From an uncultured Collinsella sp. (lineage in GTDB: Bacteria; Actinomycetota; Coriobacteriia; Coriobacteriales; Coriobacteriaceae), in contig USLO01000084.1 of the NCBI GenBank assembly GCA_900555515.1, positions 1 to 7,583 on the forward strand: 7,583 bases of DNA, written 5' to 3'. A model generated the notes under the pieces. The model worked only from the letters and a program-made list of their open reading frames with translations. It did not search any database and had not been told where the DNA came from. Position numbers and translations under genes: made by a program. Each line of letters starts with the position of its first letter. Position 1 is the stretch's first letter. This document shows positions 1-6,078 of the stretch, in pieces.

Positions 1-1285
1 CGCCAAGCAGGGCGTGGATATCGACGAGGCTCACAAGCTGCTGATCGCCGACCGCGACGCCTTTGTTGCCGACGAGAACGACGAGCATCCCGAGACCCAT
101 CCGTATCAGGACAACTTTGCCGAGACCCTGGGCAAGGACTCCTACGGCGGCGACTACATCATCGACGAGGCCGCCGAGTTCTGGCGCACCGACGGCGATA
201 AGTGGGTCAACGCCGATCCGCAGGAGCGCATGGAGAGCTTCCGCGAGCGCGGCTATGTAAAGATGGTCGACAACATGCGCGACCTTTGCCATGCCGTTAA
301 CTGCGACTTCGATCGTTGGTTCTCCGAGCGCTCGCTGTATGTGAAGGACACCGAGGGCGAGACCGCCGGCACCTCCGCCGTTGACCGCGCTTTTGAGAAG
401 CTCGACAAGATGGGCTATCTCTACACCAAGGACGGCGCCCTGTGGTTCCGCTCCACCGACCTGGGCGATGACAAGGACCGCGTTCTGATCAAGTCCGACG
501 GCGAGTACACCTACTTCGCCTCCGACGTTGCCTATCACTGGGATAAGTTCCAGCGCGTCGACCACGTCATCGACATCTGGGGCGCCGACCACCACGGCTA
601 CATCGAGCGCGTCCGCTGCGTCTGCGATGCCTTGGGTTACCCCGGCAAGTTTGAGGTTCTGCTGGGCCAGCTCGTCAACCTGCTGCGCAACGGCAAGCCC
701 GTCCGTATGTCCAAGCGTAAGGGCACCATGGTGACCCTGCAGGAGCTCGTCGACGAGGTCGGCTCCGACGCTGCCCGGTACACCCTCATCTCCAAGAGCT
801 CCAACCAGATGGTCGACTTCGATATTGAGGCCGTCAAGAAGCGCGACAACTCCAACCCGGTGTACTACGTGCAGTACGCTCACGCCCGCGTGTGCTCCAT
901 CCTGCGCCGTGCCGCTGACGTTACGCCCGAGCAGGCTGACGAGATGGGCATGAAGGCCGTCGCCGCCAAGGCCATCGGTGAGAACGTCGATTACTCGCTG
1001 CTGACCGACCCGACCGAGCTCGCCCTTTCGCGCAAGCTCAACGAGCTCACCGACCTCATCGCCAGCTGCGCTCGCGACCGCGCCCCGTTCCGTCTGACGC
1101 ACTTTGCTGAGGAACTCGCCGGCGACTTCCACAGCTTCTACGCTGCCTGTCAGGTGCTGCCGAGCGAGGGCCGTCCCGTCGACCCCGAGCTTTCGCGTGC
1201 CCGTCTGGCCGCTTGCGATGCCGTCCGTGTGACGCTCGCCCTGGTGCTCACCCTCGTTGGCGTTTCCGCGCCCGAGCAGATGTAA
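1..1285 (+). CDS. argS: Arginyl-tRNA synthetase, 5'-truncated by the window edge
   Basis: Class I synthetase that joins arginine to tRNA-Arg in the cytoplasm, using ATP. The reading frame is open to the left edge (first full codon at 2), so the true start and the N-terminal HIGH-type motif lie outside; about 427 codons are present of a family usually 550-600 residues long. Visible are the end of the catalytic fold with GADHHGYIERV (581-613), the KMSKS-loop equivalent RMSKRKGT (704-727), which stabilises the aminoacyl-adenylate transition state, then the helical DALR anticodon-binding domain (about 780-1285) with the typical NPVYYVQYAHAR segment. The family-typical C-terminus, ending APEQM, is intact and followed by TAA. 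A GTG at position 14 is internal, not the start. The gene is transcribed towards rho but separated from it by its own terminator, so the two are probably independent. Identity is very secure. Confidence 0.97.
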   Translation, partial: AKQGVDIDEAHKLLIADRDAFVADENDEHPETHPYQDNFAETLGKDSYGGDYIIDEAAEFWRTDGDKWVNADPQERMESFRERGYVKMVDNMRDLCHAVNCDFDRWFSERSLYVKDTEGETAGTSAVDRAFEKLDKMGYLYTKDGALWFRSTDLGDDKDRVLIKSDGEYTYFASDVAYHWDKFQRVDHVIDIWGADHHGYIERVRCVCDALGYPGKFEVLLGQLVNLLRNGKPVRMSKRKGTMVTLQELVDEVGSDAARYTLISKSSNQMVDFDIEAVKKRDNSNPVYYVQYAHARVCSILRRAADVTPEQADEMGMKAVAAKAIGENVDYSLLTDPTELALSRKLNELTDLIASCARDRAPFRLTHFAEELAGDFHSFYAACQVLPSEGRPVDPELSRARLAACDAVRVTLALVLTLVGVSAPEQM

Positions 1286-1330
1286 GCTACGGGTCATTTG
1301 ACCGTACAGACTTGGTTTAACTAAGCCTTG

Positions 1331-1363
1331 AAAGCCCGATCTCCCACGGAGGTCGGGCTTTTT
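1331..1363 (+). terminator. Intrinsic terminator of argS
   Basis: The arms at 1331-1344 and 1348-1361 form a 14-bp stem (AAAGCCCGATCTCC with GGAGGTCGGGCTTT; one T-G wobble) with a 3-nt loop CAC, followed by a short T run. It begins 45 bp after the argS stop. The long GC-rich stem and tight loop are those of a strong Rho-independent terminator. Confidence 0.93.
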
Positions 1364-1407
1364 GCAAACGCCGACGTATTGACGAATTTGGAACTGCTGG
1401 AAATACG

Positions 1408-1557
1408 AAACTATGCCGGTTTACTACGATGAAATGAGAAATTCCAACTACGCCGGCTTTTCGCAAAAAAGTGCAAGGCATCTACCTGCGGTTTTAGTTC
1501 AACAAGTTTCGGAGTGATCGCGGTTGAGCGATTCATCGTAGTAAACCGCCACAGTTT
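1408..1557. repeat. MITE-like or structured intergenic repeat with 26-nt terminal inverted repeats
   Basis: The segments at 1408-1433 and 1532-1557 are reverse complements at 24 of 26 positions, with a continuous 17-nt core (CGGTTTACTACGATGAA at 1417-1433, pairing with 1532-1548). They enclose 98 bp without coding potential. Inside, AACTAYGCCGGYTTT-type sequence occurs twice in direct orientation (1409-1422 and 1446-1459, two mismatches). A small hairpin ATCGC/GCGAT (1517-1521 with 1528-1532) abuts the right arm. A further ACTGC/GCAGT match lies just outside each arm (1393-1397 and 1566-1570), so the true borders may be wider. The pattern fits a non-autonomous mobile element or a dispersed structured repeat. 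No transposase or clear target duplication is seen. Copy number in the genome cannot be judged here. Confidence 0.7.
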
Positions 1558-1641
1558 TGGCGGAGGCAGTCAGATTTGTGGGTGTTAAACCAAAGATTGT
1601 CCCTTTTGACTAGTCGTTTAAGAACGTCCTCAATGACTAAG

Positions 1642-1669
1642 TTGCAGGTGGTTGCGGTTGTGTTACACT
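1642..1669 (+). promoter_or_regulatory. Probable sigma-70-type promoter of rho
   Basis: The -35 candidate TTGCAG (1642-1647) and the -10 TACACT (1664-1669) are 16 bp apart, and TGT at 1661-1663 gives an extended -10 (TGn). Transcription would start near 1676 and leave a leader of about 138 nt. A second, weaker -35-like TTGACT at 1606-1611 has no convincing -10. Confidence 0.6.
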
Positions 1670-1675
1670 AACGCT

Positions 1676-1813
1676 GCGTATATGACGCAAATATCTCGAT
1701 ACAGATCAATGATGTCCGTCGGTATTTGACGGAGCTAGACTGTTTAGCCGCCCTGAAGGTTTATGCAGGGAGCATGTGATCACAGGGCTTGAAAAGAAAG
1801 TTGAGCAAACACT
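1676..1813 (+). promoter_or_regulatory. Structured rho mRNA leader
   Basis: The leader contains a hairpin TCCGTC/GACGGA (1715-1720 with 1728-1733, 7-nt loop). CCCTG at 1751-1755 can pair with either of two identical CAGGG segments (1766-1770 or 1783-1787), two mutually exclusive stems. The perfect palindrome TGTGATCACA (1775-1784) lies between and into the second CAGGG. The rho GTG start has only a weak, distant purine run (AGAAAG, 1795-1800, 13 nt away). In several bacteria rho limits its own expression in the leader; a similar control is plausible here but is inferred from layout only. Confidence 0.35.
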
Positions 1814-4357
1814 GTGTCTGATCAACAGCAAGAAAACGAAATAACGACGACGCAAGCCGCTCCCGCTGCACCGGTTGCGTTGGACCAGGTCGCGGCGCCC
1901 GCGCAAGCCTCGGCTCCTGAGACGCCTAAGGCTGCTTCGACGCCTACGCCTTCAGCGGCTGAGAAGGCCGTGCCTGCAACTGGTGAGGAGGCTGCTCCGG
2001 CAAAGCCCAAGCGTACGCGCCGCACGGCCAAGTCTGCTGCTGACGGCGAGGAGGTCACCAAGCCCAAGCGCCGTACCACGCGCACGACGCGCGTCAAGCG
2101 CACCGTTGCAGCTGACTCCTCGGAGCCGATTTCCGATGAGGTCGCGCAGGCGCGTGCGTTGGCGCAGATTAGCGAGGCTCAGGTGGTGCGCGCCCGCCGT
2201 CGTGCTGCCGAGCGCGAGGCCGCGGCTCTGACCGAGCTTGCAGCTCCGTCTGTGCCCGAGACACCTGCCGCCGACCAGCCGACCGAGAAGCCGGCACCGC
2301 GCACACGCCGTCGCACGGCTGCTAAGGCCGAGCAGGTTGCCGATCAGGTAACCCTCGAGCTCACCGAGGCTTCGGTTCGTTCCGCGGCAGGGGAGGGCGC
2401 ATCGCCTGCTGAGTCCGCTGCGCCTGTCGAGGCCAGCGAAGTTCCCGTTGTCGATCCGGCTTTGCGCCCGCACCGTCGCGGTCGCAAGCCCAAGGCCTTC
2501 GTCGAGGCAGAGAAGGCCGCAGCCGCAGCTGCAGCCGCTCGGGATGCTGCGGCGACCGCCGAGTCTGCAACCGCTGCCGATGCACCCGTCCAGGATGCTA
2601 CGACTTCCGAGGCCGCTCCCGCCGATGTCGAGCCCGCCGACGTCCGTCCTGGTCGCAGCCATCGTACTGCTGCTAAGCGCACGTCCAAGGCCAAGACTGC
2701 CAAGAAGGGTGCGTCCGAGGATTCCGCCGAGACGACCGCCGATGCATCGACTGATGCCGCCGAGCCCCAAGACGTCGAACAGTCTGCGTCCGAGAAGCCC
2801 AAGCGCGGTCGTAAGAAGTCCGCTAAGGCCAAGGCGTCCGAGCAGCAGGCCGAGGCCGAGCTGCAGGGCGATTCCAAGGCCGAGGCCAGCGATGATACTG
2901 CGGCTAACGCCGATGCCGCCGCAACCGATGGCGCCGCGCCCGCCGAGGCCGAAGACGGCACTCGTTCCAACCGTCGCCAGCACAAGCGCAACGAGGAACG
3001 CAACGAGCGCAACAACGACCGTCGCAACCGTCAGCGCGACCGCAAACAGCGCAATAAGGAGCGCAATGCCGCTCCGACTGAGCCCACGCTTTCGCGCGAG
3101 GAGCTCGCGGCCATGAAGGTCGCCGAGCTGCGCGAGAAGGCCAAGGAGTTCGAGATTGAGACGACCGGCAAGAAGAAGGCCGAACTCGTCGAAGAGATCT
3201 ACACCACCGCCGCGAAGGCAGAGGGCTTCCGCGACATCAAGGGCATTCTGCAGATTCGCCCGGACAGCTCCGGCATCATCCACGCCCATGGCTACATGAA
3301 GTCCAACGACGACGCCTTCGTGCCCGCCTACCTCATCCGCTCCGCGCGCCTGCGCACGGGCGACGTCATCGAGGGCTCGCTGCGCCCTTCGCGCGGCGGC
3401 GACAAGCGCGCCGGCCTCGCCAAAATCACGACCGTCAACGGTCTGGATCCCGAGCAGATTCGCAATCGCCCCAAGTTTGGTGACCTCACCCCGGTCTATC
3501 CCAACGAGCCGCTGCGCATGGAGCACGGCAAGGACTCCATTACCGGTCGCGCCATCGACATCGTGTCGCCGATCGGCAAGGGTCAGCGTGGCCTGATCGT
3601 GTCCCCGCCTAAGGCCGGCAAGACCACGATCCTCAAGAAGATCTGCCAGTCTATCTCGATTAACAACCCCGAGGTACACCTCATCTGCCTGCTCGTCGAC
3701 GAGCGCCCCGAAGAGGTCACCGATATGCAGCGTTCCATCAAGGGCGAGGTTGTGGCGTCGACCTTCGATATGCCCGCCGACAACCACACTCGTGTGGCAG
3801 AGCTCGTCATCGAGCGCGCCAAGCGCATCGTGGAGCTGGGTGGCGACGTCGTGGTGGTGCTCGACTCCATCACGCGTCTTGCCCGCGCCTACAACTTGGC
3901 GGCGCCCGCCTCGGGCCGCATCCTTTCGGGCGGCGTCGATTCGGCGGCCCTGTATCCGCCCAAGCGCTTCCTGGGCGCAGCCCGTAATATCGAGAACGGT
4001 GGCTCGCTCACCATCCTGGCCTCTGCCCTCATCGACACCGGTTCCAAGATGGACGAAGTCATCTTTGAGGAGTTCAAGGGCACCGGCAACATGGAGCTTA
4101 AGCTCGACCGCGATCTTGCCGACCGTCGTATCTTCCCGGCCATTGACCCCGTTGCCTCCGGTACGCGCAACGAGGATCTGCTGGTCGACGAGCAGATGCG
4201 CCCGTTTGTCTTTGGCCTGCGTCGCATTCTTGCCGGCATGAACAACACCGAGCGCGCGGCCGCATCGTTTATCAAGGGCCTTAAGGGCACCAACACCAAC
4301 CAGGAGTTCCTGGTGCGTTCGGCCAAAAAGCACAGCGACTACGAGCAGACGTTCTAG
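1814..4357 (+). CDS. rho: Transcription termination factor Rho with a ~420-residue N-terminal extension
   Basis: Hexameric RNA-dependent ATPase/helicase that ends untranslated transcription. The GTG at 1814 is the start: in-frame stops lie at 1790 and 1802, and no other start precedes the conserved part. Length is 847 aa against about 420 for E. coli Rho. Residues 1-385 are an Ala/Glu/Pro-rich, probably disordered stretch with basic patches, and 386-418 is a purely polar Arg/Asn-rich block. Then come the Rho_N helical domain (about 425-467), the cold-shock-type RNA-binding domain (about 471-545) and the RecA-type ATPase. In the ATPase are the P-loop PPKAGKT (598-604), catalytic Glu630 in DERPEEV, Walker B VVVVLDS with Asp684, Q-loop SGGVDSAAL (705-713), R-loop Lys745 and arginine finger Arg785. 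Residues 600-785 align without gaps to E. coli Rho with a constant offset of 419. The motor is therefore intact. The gene is monocistronic, with its own promoter and terminator. Confidence 0.97.
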   Translation: MSDQQQENEITTTQAAPAAPVALDQVAAPAQASAPETPKAASTPTPSAAEKAVPATGEEAAPAKPKRTRRTAKSAADGEEVTKPKRRTTRTTRVKRTVAADSSEPISDEVAQARALAQISEAQVVRARRRAAEREAAALTELAAPSVPETPAADQPTEKPAPRTRRRTAAKAEQVADQVTLELTEASVRSAAGEGASPAESAAPVEASEVPVVDPALRPHRRGRKPKAFVEAEKAAAAAAAARDAAATAESATAADAPVQDATTSEAAPADVEPADVRPGRSHRTAAKRTSKAKTAKKGASEDSAETTADASTDAAEPQDVEQSASEKPKRGRKKSAKAKASEQQAEAELQGDSKAEASDDTAANADAAATDGAAPAEAEDGTRSNRRQHKRNEERNERNNDRRNRQRDRKQRNKERNAAPTEPTLSREELAAMKVAELREKAKEFEIETTGKKKAELVEEIYTTAAKAEGFRDIKGILQIRPDSSGIIHAHGYMKSNDDAFVPAYLIRSARLRTGDVIEGSLRPSRGGDKRAGLAKITTVNGLDPEQIRNRPKFGDLTPVYPNEPLRMEHGKDSITGRAIDIVSPIGKGQRGLIVSPPKAGKTTILKKICQSISINNPEVHLICLLVDERPEEVTDMQRSIKGEVVASTFDMPADNHTRVAELVIERAKRIVELGGDVVVVLDSITRLARAYNLAAPASGRILSGGVDSAALYPPKRFLGAARNIENGGSLTILASALIDTGSKMDEVIFEEFKGTGNMELKLDRDLADRRIFPAIDPVASGTRNEDLLVDEQMRPFVFGLRRILAGMNNTERAAASFIKGLKGTNTNQEFLVRSAKKHSDYEQTF

Positions 4358-4394
4358 GTTGTCATCCACACGCAGCGATAGCCATCAATGCGAT

Positions 4395-4426
4395 AAAGGG
4401 TCGGGGCTTTGAGCCTCGGCCCTTTT
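4395..4426 (+). terminator. Intrinsic terminator of rho
   Basis: Arms 4395-4407 and 4413-4425 pair over 13 bp (two G-T wobbles) around the loop TTTGA, ending in TTTT. It starts 38 bp after the rho stop. The transcript of the termination factor is thus itself closed by a Rho-independent site. Confidence 0.9.
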
Positions 4427-4505
4427 CCATATCGCCGCTCCGCGCTTATTTTTAACCATAAGACCGACGAGCAGCAGGTTTCCCGTTTCAATCCGACATC
4501 GTCGC

Positions 4506-4534
4506 TTGCAATCGACGGGGCGGTTTCGCATAAT
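4506..4534 (+). promoter_or_regulatory. Sigma-70-type promoter for the membrane-protein/VanZ operon
   Basis: TTGCAA (4506-4511) and CATAAT (4529-4534) are separated by exactly 17 bp, each one or two mismatches from consensus. Transcription should begin near 4541, about 130 nt before the ATG. It lies downstream of the rho terminator, which marks a separate transcription unit. Confidence 0.72.
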
Positions 4535-4562
4535 AGCTTTTAAGCTTCGCGACGGAAAACGC

Positions 4563-4613
4563 AGATGAAACGAACCATATACCGTTGCTTTGGGGCATAG
4601 CCCCGCTTCATCT
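4563..4613 (+). promoter_or_regulatory. Possible folded 5' leader of the membrane-protein operon
   Basis: AGATGAA (4563-4569) pairs with TTCATCT (4607-4613), extended by CG/CG after one A-C mismatch. It encloses a tight hairpin GGGGC-ATA-GCCCC (4592-4604). No T run follows, so this is not a terminator. It resembles no riboswitch class that I recognise. It could be mRNA-stabilising or chance. Confidence 0.3.
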
Positions 4614-4659
4614 TCTCTCGCGCAGCCAACTGAATGATGCGATTTGGGTGCTGGAAGAT

Positions 4660-4665
4660 GGGGAG
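4660..4665 (+). promoter_or_regulatory. Ribosome binding site that decides the start at 4671
   Basis: GGGGAG lies 5 nt before ATG 4671. The frame is also open back to a TTG at 4644, which would add nine residues, but that codon has no comparable Shine-Dalgarno sequence, so ATG 4671 is preferred. Confidence 0.8.
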
Positions 4666-4670
4666 AGCTC

Positions 4671-6071
4671 ATGGCTTCTTCTGATGCAACACAACGAGCA
4701 GTCCTTGCCGGACTTTCGTGCGGGATTGGCCTTGCCGCTCCCGTGGTTATGTATGCCGCGACGCTGCCGTTTTCGTCGGTGAACGAGACGGTCGTGGCGG
4801 GTGCGGTTCCCTTCGCCGTGGGTGCGGTGGCGGGCGTGGGTATCTATGCCGCCTCGCTGGGTATCTCCGAGTACCGTGCGCAGCGTGAAGAGCGTCTGTT
4901 CCAGCCCGATGCCATGGGCGGTGCCGCCAATCTCAATCAGCATCAAAGCGAGTTCAAGACCGCCTCGATTCCAGCTCAGCAGCAGGATGCGACTCCTTAC
5001 GCTGCGGCTTCTGCTTCTCAGGCTCAGGCGGAGCAGTCTACCTCGGCATTCCTTTCCGGCCTGACTGGTGCGTTCCAGCGCCGTCATACCGATGATGGTG
5101 TCCCTACCATCGCTCGAGCCGCAGATGCTATGGACGAGGACGAGGCTTGGTCCATGATCGACAGTATGCTCGACGACGATTCGCCGGTGAGCTGCGACCC
5201 TGCACACTCGCGCGACGTCTATCAAGTCGCCATCGACGAGCTCACCAACGGCGGGCAGACCGGCTCCTTCAATCGCGACGACATCGCCGCCGCGGCACGC
5301 GCCGTATCTGGCTCCCAGGCCGCCCCTGCGGGCAGCACGGCGGCTTTCGTGGCACTCGTTGCCAACGCGGCAGCCAATAACGCTTACAGCGCTACCTCGG
5401 CGGACGCGAACGCTTCTGCCGACAATTCGTACGTTGATGAAGCCATGGCCGCGGACGAGGAGGCCGTTGCCGCCCGCCGTGCCGCCGAAAGCTCACTGTG
5501 GGGCGCTCCTGCCCAGCAGCAGGCGGCCGAGGCTGCGCCGTACAATGCAAACCTCGCCAGCATGCCTATCATCTCCGGTGCCGCGGACATCGATCTCGAT
5601 GACCTCGATGAGCCTGCAGCCATCACCGCATCGATTGATGCCCAAGATCGCATCGACACCGGCGACCTTCCGGACGCCTCGCTCGAGGTCGATGTCCCCA
5701 TGGCCGATTATTCGGGCCACGAGGACATGTGGGCCGCCGCCACCGCGATTCTGGATGAGATTGACGAGCCCGCTCCTGTTGTAGCGCCCGCTCCCGTCGC
5801 TGCCCCTCAGTCTGCTGCCCCCGCCTATGTCGGCCGTCACAGCGCTGTGCTCCCCGAGGATACCGCCCGTATCTCGCGCGAGAGCATCGAGCGGGCCGAG
5901 GCTATTGCCGCCGGCATTATGGAAAACCGTCGTCACGAGCGCGTCAATCAGATCCTCGAGGAAGAGATCGAGCGCCTGCAGTCCTCTACCGCCAAGCGTA
6001 CGGGCCGTGCTTATCTGAGCGTTATCGAGGGCGGTACCGCCAGCTTCGCGCCGCTCCGCGCGGAGGCATAA
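4671..6071 (+). CDS. Unrecognised membrane-anchored protein with an acidic cytoplasmic domain and C-terminal coiled coil
   Basis: A 466-aa protein of no family known to me. Residues about 10-32 and 40-63 are two hydrophobic Ala/Gly/Val-rich segments joined by a short loop. Arg69, Arg72 and Arg75 follow the second, so both ends are predicted to face the cytoplasm (a membrane hairpin, not a signal peptide). Residues 80-400 are low-complexity, rich in Ala, Asp, Glu, Gln and Ser, and probably mostly disordered. A motif is duplicated at 155-170 (EDEAWSMIDSMLDDD) and 350-365 (HEDMWAAATAILDEID): acidic residues, Trp, five residues, a hydrophobic residue, Leu-Asp-acidic. The only other Trp is 277. 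Residues 401-439 form a charged helix likely to be a coiled coil (QILEEEIERLQ), and the tail 443-466 (TGRAYLSVIEGG) looks ordered. The gene has its own promoter and is followed by a VanZ gene 7 bp downstream. A scaffold or docking role at the membrane is possible but is inference only. Confidence 0.85.
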   Translation: MASSDATQRAVLAGLSCGIGLAAPVVMYAATLPFSSVNETVVAGAVPFAVGAVAGVGIYAASLGISEYRAQREERLFQPDAMGGAANLNQHQSEFKTASIPAQQQDATPYAAASASQAQAEQSTSAFLSGLTGAFQRRHTDDGVPTIARAADAMDEDEAWSMIDSMLDDDSPVSCDPAHSRDVYQVAIDELTNGGQTGSFNRDDIAAAARAVSGSQAAPAGSTAAFVALVANAAANNAYSATSADANASADNSYVDEAMAADEEAVAARRAAESSLWGAPAQQQAAEAAPYNANLASMPIISGAADIDLDDLDEPAAITASIDAQDRIDTGDLPDASLEVDVPMADYSGHEDMWAAATAILDEIDEPAPVVAPAPVAAPQSAAPAYVGRHSAVLPEDTARISRESIERAEAIAAGIMENRRHERVNQILEEEIERLQSSTAKRTGRAYLSVIEGGTASFAPLRAEA

Positions 6072-6078
6072 CTTCTGC

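Larger units (their letters stand above)
1286..1813. other. argS-rho intergenic region, 528 bp
   Basis: No protein gene is supported here. In order it holds the argS terminator, a 150-bp inverted-repeat element (1408-1557), an AT-richer stretch of about 80 bp without recognised features, the likely rho promoter (1642-1669) and the rho leader. It is clearly less GC-rich than the flanking genes. The only short frames in the leader are a 6-codon one (1709-1729, MMSVGI) and a 9-codon one (1763-1792, MQGACDHRA). The second has an AAGG just 4 nt upstream. Neither is supported well enough to call a gene. Confidence 0.7.
4358..4670. other. Intergenic region between rho and the membrane-protein operon, 313 bp
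   Basis: It holds the rho terminator, an AT-richer stretch (4440-4500) without recognised features, a good promoter (4506-4534), and a leader of about 130 nt with a possible fold (4563-4613). I see no convincing gene on either strand; a minus-strand open frame of about 95 codons here crosses the terminator, the promoter and the next gene's start. Confidence 0.7.

Noticed and set aside
1406..1560. Inverted repeat as part of a CRISPR array or as a terminator
   Set aside because: There are only two arms in opposite orientation, no regular spacers, a 98-nt interval and no T run after the second arm.
1775..1784. TGTGATCACA as a CRP site
   Set aside because: It has both CRP half-sites (TGTGA and TCACA) but overlapped, without the 6-bp spacer, and it lies downstream of the likely promoter. 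It may still be another operator, as noted in the leader finding.
1952..4369. An 805-codon open frame antisense to rho
   Set aside because: It mirrors the rho codons in GC-rich DNA with strong third-position bias, gives a Leu/Gly/Arg-rich product without recognisable motifs, and covers the rho terminator. It is a shadow frame.
4644..4670. Upstream TTG start for the unknown membrane protein, adding nine residues
   Set aside because: ATG 4671 has GGGGAG at ideal spacing, while the TTG has no ribosome binding site; the nine added residues would include the bases of that site.
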